Source: Dehalococcoidia bacterium UBA2160 (GTDB taxonomy: Bacteria; Chloroflexota; Dehalococcoidia; Lucifugimonadales; UBA1123). Taken from it: a DNA stretch of 39,792 bases. Numbering within the stretch: the stretch's first letter is position 1; every line of letters begins with the position of its first letter. The DNA lies in NCBI GenBank assembly GCA_002328865.1, contig DCWO01000096.1, forward strand, positions 1 through 39,792. The letters run 5' to 3'. Made by a program: the position numbers and the translations under genes. The notes under the pieces were generated by a model. The model saw only the letters and a list, made by a program, of their open reading frames with translations. It had not been told where the DNA came from and searched no databases. This document shows, in pieces, positions 22,994-30,471 of the stretch.

Positions 22994-24352
22994 TTATGAA
23001 TCTGGACTGAACGCGCCTCTGACCTGCTCCTTGAAATCCGGCTCGTGCCCGATTGCCCTTCCCTGGCGAATGAGAGTCTCAGGGATCGGCGCCGGCGGCG
23101 GGCTGTGGTTCACGGGCGCGTAGCCGATGATCCCGGCTTGCTCCAGGTCCGCTACTTGAGCCTCGGTCTTCCCCAGCACCTCGGCCAGCGTCCACCGATT
23201 GTGCTCCCCGAGCAACGGGGCTGGGCGTCTGATGCTCCCGGGCGTTTCGGAGAACACCCACGGCCTGGTGGTGTATGGAAGAGGCGGCATGCCCGTGGAA
23301 GGGTCGTGATTGACAACCTCGTAGTAGCCTCGCTCCGCCAGATGGGGATCGAAGAGCAATTCCTTGCCGTCGAGCACCGCTCCTGCGGGCACACGCCGCG
23401 ACTGCAGGACGCGTTCAAGCTCTCGATGCTCCCACGCGACTGTTTGTTGGCCGATCAGTCGGTCGAGTTCGAGCCGGTTCTGCCAGCGTGACTGCGAATC
23501 GACGAATCTCTCGTCTCGGGCCCATTCGGGGTCGCCCAGAGTCACGCACAGCGCCCGCCAATGGGCGTCGGTGGGCGCTGAGATGGCGATCCAACGATCC
23601 TCGCCAGAGCATCGATAGCATCCTTGCGGCGCGAATCCGCGCGCCTGGTTGCCCAGGCGCTCCATCATTCTGCCGTTGACCGCGTAATCCATCAGAACCT
23701 CGGGCGCGACCGCGCTCATCGTTTGAGTCTGCGAGACGTCGATGAATTGTCCCTGGCCGGTTCGAGCCCGCACTGCCAGCGCGGCCGCGACGGCGAAGAC
23801 CGTGTGCTCGGCGGCCGTGTAGTCGGCATAGGGGATCTCCGGAAGCATCGGCGGCCCGCCCTCGTATCCGGTCGCGTGTGCCAATCCTGACGCGGCCTCC
23901 GTTCCATATCCGATCGCGCCGAAGTTGCTCCACGGCCCGGAATATCCGTAGCCTGTGGAAGACACCATGATGATGTCCGGCCTAATCGCTCGCAGGTCTT
24001 CGTACTCAAGCCCAAAATTGCGAACGACCCTGGGTGTGAAATTCTCGGCGAACACGTCGCTGACGGCGATCAGTTCCCGCAACGTTCCTTGAGCCTCGGT
24101 CGTGGTCATGTCCAGGGTCAAGCTCATTTTGTTGCGGTTCTGATCGTAGAAGTTGACCGCCCTGTTCCAGTACTCGCCCGAAGAGTCGTGGTCGTAGAAC
24201 GAGTTGGCGCGGTAGTTGTCCAGCCGTCCGCACGACTCGATCCGGATCACCTGAGCGCCCATGTCTGAAAGCAGTTTGACGGCGAACGGAACCGCGATGA
24301 GTTGCCCCAACTCGACGATTCGAACGCCTTGTAATGGAAGCACTGCCGTCAT
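22994..24352 (-). CDS. CaiB/BaiF family III CoA-transferase (Asp-bearing subunit)
   Basis: A 452-aa family III acyl-CoA transferase. The N-terminal Rossmann-like half has GVRIVELGQLIAVPFAVKLLSDMGA and the linker has FAENFTPRVVRNFGL. The catalytic aspartate is D177 in PEIPYADYTAAEH, 21 residues before the TGQGQFIDVS motif, matching Asp169 of formyl-CoA transferase. The C-terminal half has the small domain (RFVDSQSRWQNR) and an extra ~30-residue Pro-rich end. Its ATG overlaps the stop of the next family member (ATGA). Together they look like a heteromeric enzyme moving CoA between two carboxylic acids. The acids are unknown; the neighbouring acid-sugar kinase and hydroxyacid dehydrogenase hint at a hydroxy acid. 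Confidence 0.93.
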   Translation of the reverse strand: MTAVLPLQGVRIVELGQLIAVPFAVKLLSDMGAQVIRIESCGRLDNYRANSFYDHDSSGEYWNRAVNFYDQNRNKMSLTLDMTTTEAQGTLRELIAVSDVFAENFTPRVVRNFGLEYEDLRAIRPDIIMVSSTGYGYSGPWSNFGAIGYGTEAASGLAHATGYEGGPPMLPEIPYADYTAAEHTVFAVAAALAVRARTGQGQFIDVSQTQTMSAVAPEVLMDYAVNGRMMERLGNQARGFAPQGCYRCSGEDRWIAISAPTDAHWRALCVTLGDPEWARDERFVDSQSRWQNRLELDRLIGQQTVAWEHRELERVLQSRRVPAGAVLDGKELLFDPHLAERGYYEVVNHDPSTGMPPLPYTTRPWVFSETPGSIRRPAPLLGEHNRWTLAEVLGKTEAQVADLEQAGIIGYAPVNHSPPPAPIPETLIRQGRAIGHEPDFKEQVRGAFSPDS

Positions 24353-25551
24353 ATCACACCCGCCGCCGCGAGCCGGGCCAGCTCCGCTTTCGAGTAGCCA
24401 AGACGATTGCCGTAGATCTCGGAATTGTGTTGGCCGAGGGTCGGCGCGGAGGACGATGCTCGCCACGGCGTCTCACTCATGTTGAACGGAGCGCCCGGAT
24501 AGGTGTGCAGCCCCGCGACGGGGTGGTCGATGTCGACGAAATACCCTCTCGATTCGTACTGCGGGTTATTCAACGCCTCTTTGCCGTCTTGCACGACGCC
24601 GTAGATGAGTCGTCGCTGCTTGTGAGCCTCGTAGAACAAGTCGAACTTCTTCCAGCCCGCGAACGTGGACGACAGTATCTCTTGTAGCTCGTCCGCGTGC
24701 TCCTCGCGCCCCTCTGGAGTTGCGAACCTGTCTTCTTTCAACTCAGGGGCGTTCAGGAAATCCGCGGTGGCGCACCAGTCAACGCCCCCAAAAGCGATGG
24801 GCATGATGTAGCCGTCGCTCGTCTCCACCGGACCTCGCGGCATCTCGCTGGTTGTTTTGGGCTGACGCCACTTGACGATTCCGTAATTCGCGAACGCGCT
24901 CGTGGTGTCTCGCACGGCCGAGGTGATAGACTCCTGGATGGAGACGTCGACCAACTGGCCCTGGCCCGTGAGAAGACGGTGCAAGATGGCGATGGCCGCT
25001 CCGGAGGCCGCGTTGGTTCCGGCCTTGTACTGGGCCTGATCGAGGGCATGCTTGAGCGGTTCGCGTTCGTTCAGCCCGAAGATGTACAGGATGCCCCCGA
25101 GAGCGTATTCGACGATGTCCGTCGCCTCGTAGTCGCGGTACGGTCCCGATTGACCGAAACTGGATATCGAAACCATGACCAGCGACGGATTTTCTTTCCG
25201 AAGGTGTTCGTAACCCAATCCCAGCGATGGGAGGAAAGTCGGTCTGAAACTCTCGACGACGACGTCAGACTCGGCGACCAACTCTTCGAGGATGCGCTGC
25301 CCGGCGGGGGATTTCAGATTCAACGTGACCGAACGCTTTGACGTATTGAGGTAGAGGAAAGGCAGGCCCTTGTCGGGGTGAGCGTCGTCATCGACGAATG
25401 GGCCCTGGTTTCGCGCCGGGTCTCCGGCGCCTGGCCGCTCAACCTTTATGACGTCCGCTCCGAAATCGGCCAGGAGCTTTGTGCAGTACGGCCCGGCGAT
25501 GTGGTGAGTTAGGTCCAAAACCCGCGTGCCTTCTAAGGCTGATCCGTCCAA
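24349..25551 (-). CDS. CaiB/BaiF family III CoA-transferase (subunit lacking catalytic Asp)
   Basis: A 400-aa family III CoA-transferase. LEGTRVLDLTHHIAGPYCTKLLADFGADVIKVE, VVVESFRPTFLPSLGLGYE and SSFGQSGPYRDY are textbook. Aligning on TGQGQLVDVS, the position of the catalytic aspartate is Q174 (DQAQYKAGTNAA); a nearby D171 is three residues out of register. It is therefore likely a non-nucleophilic partner of the downstream subunit. The start is TTG 25551, fixed by GGGAG 7 nt upstream and by the family N terminus. A TATAAT promoter lies just above. It is divergent from the DUF1537 kinase with an 82-nt shared promoter region. Confidence 0.92.
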   Translation of the reverse strand: MDGSALEGTRVLDLTHHIAGPYCTKLLADFGADVIKVERPGAGDPARNQGPFVDDDAHPDKGLPFLYLNTSKRSVTLNLKSPAGQRILEELVAESDVVVESFRPTFLPSLGLGYEHLRKENPSLVMVSISSFGQSGPYRDYEATDIVEYALGGILYIFGLNEREPLKHALDQAQYKAGTNAASGAAIAILHRLLTGQGQLVDVSIQESITSAVRDTTSAFANYGIVKWRQPKTTSEMPRGPVETSDGYIMPIAFGGVDWCATADFLNAPELKEDRFATPEGREEHADELQEILSSTFAGWKKFDLFYEAHKQRRLIYGVVQDGKEALNNPQYESRGYFVDIDHPVAGLHTYPGAPFNMSETPWRASSSAPTLGQHNSEIYGNRLGYSKAELARLAAAGVI

Positions 25552-25594
25552 TGGCTGTCTCCCGATTTCGTTTCGTCTGAACGTCGTAGCGTCG

Positions 25595-25623
25595 ATTATA
25601 CAAGCGGCGACCGGTTGTTGAAA
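25595..25623 (-). promoter_or_regulatory. Promoter of the CoA-transferase pair
   Basis: On the minus strand: TTTCAA (25618-25623), a 17-bp spacer ending TTG, and consensus -10 TATAAT (25595-25600). The -35 overlaps the ribosome-site region of the divergent kinase gene, so the two transcription units may interfere. Confidence 0.55.
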
Positions 25624-25633
25624 GGAACATGAC

Positions 25634-26920
25634 GTGACCAAACTGTCCATGGGCGTGATTGCAGACGACTTGACCGGAGCGATGGATACGGCGGGCGCGT
25701 TCGCATCGAAAGGCCAGCGAGTTCGGGTGATGTGCAAAACGATCTCCCGCCCGTCGCTGCTGACCGGCGTCGGCGTGGCCTGCATCAACACACAAACGCG
25801 GAACGTAGACCCAGCGTTCGCGTTGGCGCCGGTGCGACACGCTGCCAAAGACCTCGTTGATGCGGGCTTCGGCACGTTCTACAAGAAGATCGACTCGACC
25901 GGCCGGGGCAACCTGGCAGCGGAATTCACCGCCATGTTGGAGACGACCGAGGCGGTCGCGATCATCGTTTGCCCTGCCTTCCCGAGACTGGGAAGAACCG
26001 TTGTGGACGGGCGTGTGCTAGTTCACGGCCGCCCTGTACAGCACACAACGGAAGGTCAAGACGCTCTCGCGCCGGTAACGTCCGGGAACCTGGTCGAGCT
26101 GCTCACCGCGGAAGGCGAGCTGACGGCGGCATCTGTCGGCCGCTCGATTGTCGACGCCGGTCCTGGGACGATCGCCGCCGAAATCAAAGCACAGGCGGAC
26201 AAAGGACACAACGTAGTCGTTGTTGACGCTGTGACTGACGGGCATCTGGATTCGTTAGCCGATGCGTCCCATGAGTTTCCGGGATTCGTGCTGGCAGGAT
26301 CGGCGGGCCTCGCCTACGCCATCGCGGGCGGGATGGGCGGTTCCACTCGAAACCCCGTCGATGCCCAGGTGTCCGGTGGCCCGACGTTGGTGATCGTCGG
26401 CAGCCGTCACGAGACGAATCGGGGGCAGTTGCGCGCCTTGGTCGAGAAGGGCAGGGCGACACAAATCGCACTTGAACCCGGTGAGGCTTTGAGCGAACCG
26501 GTAGACCGCCGGGTCTATATGGCCCGCTTGTTGGAATCGGTCCGTGCCGAGCTCAGCGCCGGACATAATGTGAGTTTGGCGTGGTCCGATGCCGAACTGA
26601 CCTCGGGGTCGGCGACGAATCCGGTCGCGGACGCCACCGACCTCGATCTGTTCGTCGGTACGCTCGCATACGGGGCGGTGCGATCTGTCGAATTGTCGGG
26701 GCTCGTCATCGTCGGAGGCGACACGGCGTTCGCGGCATTGGGCGCACTGGGTGGGATCAGCGTGGACGTGGCCGGCGAAGTCGAACCCGGCGTCCCTTAT
26801 GGCGTGATCGCAGATGGCCCTGCAGCGGGTGTCGTCCTGGTGACCAAAGCGGGAGGGTTCGGCGACGAGCGGACGTTGGTCCGAGCCTTGGACCTCGTGG
26901 AGGGTCTGACCGGCTCGTAG
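25634..26920 (+). CDS. DUF1537 four-carbon acid sugar kinase family protein
   Basis: A 428-aa ATP-dependent kinase of the OtnK/DtnK-type family, which phosphorylates C4 sugar acids (erythronate, threonate, denatonate-like hydroxy acids) at a hydroxyl before oxidation and decarboxylation. The N-terminal substrate domain begins GVIADDLTGAMDTAGAF, with KKIDSTGRGNLAAE and CPAFPRLGRTVVDGRVLVHG. The C-terminal nucleotide domain has VIVGSRHETNRGQL and VIVGGDTAFAALGALG. The start is GTG 25634 with AAAGGA 7 nt upstream. It precedes a D-2-hydroxyacid dehydrogenase on the same strand and diverges from the CoA-transferase pair. The exact acid substrate is unknown. Confidence 0.92.
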   Translation: MTKLSMGVIADDLTGAMDTAGAFASKGQRVRVMCKTISRPSLLTGVGVACINTQTRNVDPAFALAPVRHAAKDLVDAGFGTFYKKIDSTGRGNLAAEFTAMLETTEAVAIIVCPAFPRLGRTVVDGRVLVHGRPVQHTTEGQDALAPVTSGNLVELLTAEGELTAASVGRSIVDAGPGTIAAEIKAQADKGHNVVVVDAVTDGHLDSLADASHEFPGFVLAGSAGLAYAIAGGMGGSTRNPVDAQVSGGPTLVIVGSRHETNRGQLRALVEKGRATQIALEPGEALSEPVDRRVYMARLLESVRAELSAGHNVSLAWSDAELTSGSATNPVADATDLDLFVGTLAYGAVRSVELSGLVIVGGDTAFAALGALGGISVDVAGEVEPGVPYGVIADGPAAGVVLVTKAGGFGDERTLVRALDLVEGLTGS

Positions 26921-26931
26921 CCAGGCCGCGG

Positions 26932-26960
26932 TTGCCTTGACCGAGCGTCGCGCATATAAT
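26932..26960 (+). promoter_or_regulatory. Promoter of the hydroxyacid dehydrogenase gene
   Basis: -35 TTGCCT (26932-26937), a 17-bp spacer and consensus -10 TATAAT (26955-26960). Predicted start near 26967, 40 nt before the ATG. Same wording as the cmk promoter. Confidence 0.7.
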
Positions 26961-27007
26961 CGTGCTGCATATCGTGAGTGGTTTTTCAATGAATGTCAGG
27001 AGAGACG

Positions 27008-27982
27008 ATGAGCGCCAAAATAGTTCTTTATGGACCGAGAGAAGGGATGCTGGAGGCTTACCGGGAAGTGGCCCCAGAGGGGTTGGACCTGGACTGGGTG
27101 GACTCCGGTTTGCCGCTAGAGGAAGCAGCCGCACAGATGCAGGACACCGTGGCCGTGCTATTTGGGGGCGGACCGATTACGCCCGATGTGGCGGCCAAAT
27201 TCCCGAACTTGCGTCTCATACAAACCACTAGCGCAGGCACCAACCATCTCGACAAGACCGCACTCGGTGAGCTGGGCATCAAGGTGGCCAACAACGGCGG
27301 CGGAAACGCCATCTCCGTGGCCGAGCACACGATCGCCTTGCTCGTGAGCACCCTGCGCAAGTTCCAGCTACAGTTCAGCGCCGTCCAAGACCGAAAATGG
27401 GCAGGTGACATCCGCGAGAAATGGTTCTCCCAGGCTCAAGAGATCGCTGGAAAGACCATCGGAATCGTGGGCTTGGGCAGGATCGGTTCGCGAGTCGCGC
27501 GAAGGCTTCAGGGCTGGGAGTGCGACATCGTCTACAACGACATCATCGACATTCCGAAAGAGCTCGAAGAAGAGCTCCACCTGACGCGTCTGTCGCTCGA
27601 CGAACTTCTGCAGACCTCAGACATCGTCACTCTGCACGTTCCTCTGACGACCAGAGCCCACCACATGATGAGCGATCGAGAGTTCGACCTGATGAAGCCG
27701 ACGGCGATCCTGATCAACGCTTGCCGAGGGCCGGTCGTCGACGAAGCCGCCTTGATCCGAGCCATGCAACAGGAGAAGATCGCGGCCGCGGGTTTGGATG
27801 TAACAGAGATCGAGCCCACTCCCGAGGACAATCCGCTGCTGGACATGGACAACGTGCTGATCACGCCCCACTACGCGTCTTTCACGCAAGAGTCCGGAGT
27901 CCGAAGCAGAACTTTCGCGGTGGCCAACGCCGCACGCGTCGCCCGAGGCGAGGAGCCGGAGTCAGTGGTCCTGCCCGACTAG
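27008..27982 (+). CDS. D-2-hydroxyacid dehydrogenase (NAD-dependent)
   Basis: A 324-aa oxidoreductase of the D-isomer-specific 2-hydroxyacid dehydrogenase family (phosphoglycerate, glyoxylate/hydroxypyruvate, D-lactate types). The substrate domain wraps an NAD domain with GKTIGIVGLGRIGSRVARRL. The catalytic Arg-Glu-His set is visible: R in LINACRGPVVDEAAL, E in GLDVTEIEPTP, and H in ITPHYASF. The chosen ATG has AGGAG 5 nt upstream; an ATG five codons earlier lacks one. The gene follows the DUF1537 kinase by 87 nt but has its own strong promoter. It probably oxidises or reduces a hydroxy acid from the same pathway. The precise substrate is not readable. Confidence 0.93.
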   Translation: MSAKIVLYGPREGMLEAYREVAPEGLDLDWVDSGLPLEEAAAQMQDTVAVLFGGGPITPDVAAKFPNLRLIQTTSAGTNHLDKTALGELGIKVANNGGGNAISVAEHTIALLVSTLRKFQLQFSAVQDRKWAGDIREKWFSQAQEIAGKTIGIVGLGRIGSRVARRLQGWECDIVYNDIIDIPKELEEELHLTRLSLDELLQTSDIVTLHVPLTTRAHHMMSDREFDLMKPTAILINACRGPVVDEAALIRAMQQEKIAAAGLDVTEIEPTPEDNPLLDMDNVLITPHYASFTQESGVRSRTFAVANAARVARGEEPESVVLPD

Positions 27983-28380
27983 CGCCAGCTAACAATCGAG
28001 TTGTTCTCCGGGTGTGAGTGTTCAATAGAACTACGACGGGTCCCGACAAGGCCGGGATTCCGATGCGTCGGGACTCGACGCAAACGGCAAGAAAGTATCT
28101 CCGTTTGCGCTGAGGTTGTTGTCGTTTGTGGATAGCTTGCCCTCATTCGCGGCGCCCTTAACCCGCCGCGGCTCCTCCTCCGATGCGTGGAGAAGCCTGT
28201 ATTTCCGTTCGTGGCGCCCCTATTTCGTTCGTGATGAGCGCGTCGAACCACGCGCCGACCGCGACAATTACAGCCATCGAGGGGTGGGGGAAATCGCCGG
28301 ACATGCGCGAACTCTGTGGAACGCGAGCACGCAAAGCGGGAGCTATTGGTTTGGGTCCTCCAGTGGATCGCCCGGTCTGC
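27983..28380. other. Non-coding gap between convergent genes
   Basis: 398 nt between the dehydrogenase and PHP genes. It holds two perfect stem-loops: GTCCCGAC (28040-28047) with GTCGGGAC (28067-28074), and CGCAAACGG (28079-28087) with CCGTTTGCG (28101-28109). Neither has a T tract. A short direct repeat (TTTCCGTTCGTG, TTTCGTTCGTG) lies near 28200-28235. No frame here has a convincing start, ribosome site or family similarity. Confidence 0.55.
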
Positions 28381-29049
28381 CTAACCCTCGCGCTGCACGC
28401 CCAGCTTCCGCAGAAACTCCCGCGGCGCCGAATCAAGCAGCGATGTCGCTTGCTCGTCATCCAGCCCGGCGCCCAACGCGACCTTCATCGCGAAATCCCG
28501 TGTGAGCAGGTCGCCGGGTCCGTGAGCATCCGAATCGAGGACTGTTGAGGCGCCGGCCTCCTGCGCCATCTTGACCACGTGGCCGTTGGCGTAAGCGTGA
28601 GTGCGGCGTGCCGACACTTCCAGATACACGCCGTTCTTGGCAGCGATCCGGGCTTCTTCCAGCGTGATCAAACCCGGATGAGCCAGGATGTCGACGTGCT
28701 CCGAAGATGCCGCCGCCATGTTGGTCCCGGGATCGACCGGCTCCGAGACAGTTTCGCCGTGAACGTTGACGACTCTGGCGCCGAGATGGCGTGCCTCCCG
28801 GGCCAGGCGGTCAATGTCCTCTTTCGGCGTGTGAGTGATCTCGACTCCGGGCAGCGCCAGAATGTCCCATCGATTGGAGGCCATCTCGCAGTCTGCGATC
28901 AGCGTCTTGAGTACGAACTCCATGTTGCCGGGACCCACGTGGTCGGTGATCGCCATGACCTCATAGCCGACATAGCGCGCTCTTCGGATCAGTTCAATCG
29001 GCGCCAGCACCCCGTCGCTGAGGAACGTATGAGTGTGGAAATCGTGCAA
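28381..29049 (-). CDS. PHP-domain metal-dependent hydrolase
   Basis: A 222-aa polymerase-and-histidinol-phosphatase-fold protein. The metal ligands follow in the expected order: HDFHTHTFLSDG (motif I), MAITDHVG (II), LPGVEITHTP (Glu), VNVHGE, ILAHPGLI (III), LEVSARR and DSDAHGPGD (IV). It is therefore probably a trinuclear-metal phosphatase or phosphodiesterase, nearest to histidinol-phosphatase-like proteins. The start is TTG 29049, with GGAG 10 nt upstream, placing HTH at residues 5-7 as usual. It is 62 nt downstream of the ThDP-binding gene on the same strand and probably cotranscribed, suggesting a phosphorylated intermediate in the same pathway. Confidence 0.9.
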   Translation of the reverse strand: MHDFHTHTFLSDGVLAPIELIRRARYVGYEVMAITDHVGPGNMEFVLKTLIADCEMASNRWDILALPGVEITHTPKEDIDRLAREARHLGARVVNVHGETVSEPVDPGTNMAAASSEHVDILAHPGLITLEEARIAAKNGVYLEVSARRTHAYANGHVVKMAQEAGASTVLDSDAHGPGDLLTRDFAMKVALGAGLDDEQATSLLDSAPREFLRKLGVQREG

Positions 29050-29111
29050 GTGTAATCGTCTCCAACGGTTGGACAGGCGTTGGCCGCCCGTCGTGAGTCC
29101 TCGTCCGCGGA

Positions 29112-29678
29112 TTACTCGTTGGCCAGTTTGGCGGCCAACCGTCGCATCTCGCCGGCGGTGTCGGGCACGTGGAAGGGCGGAGGTTCCTCGGGATGATGGA
29201 CTTTCAGGCAGACGAACACCGGACCGGCCTGAGACATGATCGCGGGCAGCTCCGAGGCGAGGTCCTCGAGGTCGTCGAACGAATATGACGCGGCGAAGCC
29301 CGCGTCTCGGGCTATTCCGCCGAAGTCGACCCGGCCCGAACCAGGCACGGGTTGGCTGCCGGTGGTGAAATAGACCCCGTCTTCGAACAAGATGTGGACC
29401 AGGTTCTCCGGAGCTGCGCCGGCCGTCGTGACCAGAGTCCCCAGGTTCATGAGCAAAGAGCCGTCCCCGTCGAGCACCACAATGCGCTGGTCCGGACGGG
29501 CAAGCGCAAGCCCAAGGGCCACAGAAGACGCCTTGCCCATCGCTCCGAATATCGGCAGGTCCAGGTCCGGGCGCTCCGTGACCGACTCCAAGTATCGAAA
29601 CGGAGTCATCGTGTTCACGATGATGGCTTCGCCGCGTTCCCTGCTGATGGCCTTGATCGCATCGATGGAAGAGATCAT
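29112..29678 (-). CDS. ThDP-binding half-enzyme (sulfopyruvate decarboxylase beta-like)
   Basis: 188 aa comprising only the pyrophosphate-binding (PP) domain of a thiamine-diphosphate enzyme, closest in size and motif to the beta subunit of sulfopyruvate decarboxylase (ComE) and to phosphonopyruvate decarboxylase. FGAMGKASSVALGLALARP precedes the ThDP motif GDGSLLMNLG (71-80). The motif's terminal residue, normally Asn (LDNG), is D100 in ILFEDGVYFTTG. No alpha (Pyr-domain) gene is adjacent, though ThDP enzymes need both. AGGAG is 10 nt upstream of the ATG, and a good promoter precedes it. The partner may be elsewhere in the genome. The substrate is presumably a 2-oxo acid. Confidence 0.85.
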   Translation of the reverse strand: MISSIDAIKAISRERGEAIIVNTMTPFRYLESVTERPDLDLPIFGAMGKASSVALGLALARPDQRIVVLDGDGSLLMNLGTLVTTAGAAPENLVHILFEDGVYFTTGSQPVPGSGRVDFGGIARDAGFAASYSFDDLEDLASELPAIMSQAGPVFVCLKVHHPEEPPPFHVPDTAGEMRRLAAKLANE

Positions 29679-29731
29679 GTGGTTCGCTCTCCTGAGGGCG
29701 ATTTTTCGGGGTGAGGGCGCCCGCCCAGGGA

Positions 29732-29760
29732 ATTGTAGTTCGCGACGCGTGCGGATTCAA
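29732..29760 (-). promoter_or_regulatory. Promoter of the ThDP-enzyme and PHP genes
   Basis: On the minus strand: -35 TTGAAT (29755-29760), a 17-bp spacer and -10 TACAAT (29732-29737). Predicted start near 29725, with a leader of about 47 nt. Confidence 0.6.
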
Positions 29761-29800
29761 GCGCGGCGGGAGCTAGCTGCGGACATTCGACACAGGGCGC

Positions 29801-30397
29801 TCAGGGTCCCGCGTAACGCAGCTTTTCCGGCATGGTGTCGGCGAGACCGAGCGCGACGATCACGCGGTGGGCGACGTAGTCGACGATGCGATCGACCGTG
29901 AGGTCCCGCAAATAGAACGGCGGCGCCGGTGGAAGTATGGTCACCCCTAGGCGGGCCAGGGACGCCATGTTCTCGAGGTGGATTGCGCTCAGCGGCGTCT
30001 CACGCGGCGCCAACACCAGCGGCCGCTTCTCCTTGATGCACACGTCAGCGGCGCGCCTGATGAGGTTATCGGCCAGCCCGTGAGCGACGGCGGCGACCGT
30101 GGCCATGCTGCACGGAACGATGGCCATGCCCCGGGTGGCGAATGAGCCGCTGGCGATCGAAGCGTTCAGTTGTGTCGGCGGATAGAATGTGAAAAGGCCC
30201 GAGTCCGCCCATCGTTCCAGGGCGGCGCCGAAAGACTCGTCCAGCTCCTGCTGCCACACGAGGCGTGAGGCGGACGAGGCCGAGGCGATCACCGGAGCGC
30301 CGAGGTCGAGCAGGGCATCCACCGTTGCGCGTGCCAGGGCAGCCCCGCTAGCCCCCGTAATGCCCACGACAACCGGTGCACCTAGCGACGGGGTCAT
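29801..30397 (-). CDS. ubiX: UbiX-family flavin prenyltransferase
   Basis: A 198-aa enzyme that prenylates FMN with dimethylallyl phosphate to make prenyl-FMN, the cofactor of UbiD decarboxylases. The FMN loop is GITGASGAALA. SGSFATRGMAIVPCSMATVAAVAHGLADNLIRRAADV and KRPLVLAPRETPLSAIHLENM are strongly conserved UbiX signatures. PPFYLRDLTVDRIVDYVAHR is the usual C-terminal prenyl-site region. AGGAG lies 7 nt before the ATG. It is the last gene after UbiD and UbiA on the same strand, so it likely supplies prenyl-FMN for the UbiD encoded just upstream. It might be the MqnM counterpart if the pathway is futalosine-type. Confidence 0.95.
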   Translation of the reverse strand: MTPSLGAPVVVGITGASGAALARATVDALLDLGAPVIASASSASRLVWQQELDESFGAALERWADSGLFTFYPPTQLNASIASGSFATRGMAIVPCSMATVAAVAHGLADNLIRRAADVCIKEKRPLVLAPRETPLSAIHLENMASLARLGVTILPPAPPFYLRDLTVDRIVDYVAHRVIVALGLADTMPEKLRYAGP

Positions 30398-30471
30398 GCG
30401 AACTCTCCTGGGTTAGGCGGCTCGGACCGATGAATGATCGTCGTGGCGGTGCGGAAGTCCATGGCGATGCG

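Noticed and set aside
24353..24466. Upstream start (490 aa) for the second CoA-transferase subunit
   Set aside because: The extra 38 residues overlap the end of the other subunit and are unconserved. ATG 24352 gives the family N terminus and an ATGA overlap.
28158..28460. 100-codon minus-strand frame overlapping the PHP gene end
   Set aside because: It is mostly out of frame with the real PHP gene and lacks a start context. I regard it as chance.
29050..29760. 459-codon frame upstream of the PHP gene
   Set aside because: It overlaps the ThDP enzyme gene on the same strand in another frame and shows no conserved motif.
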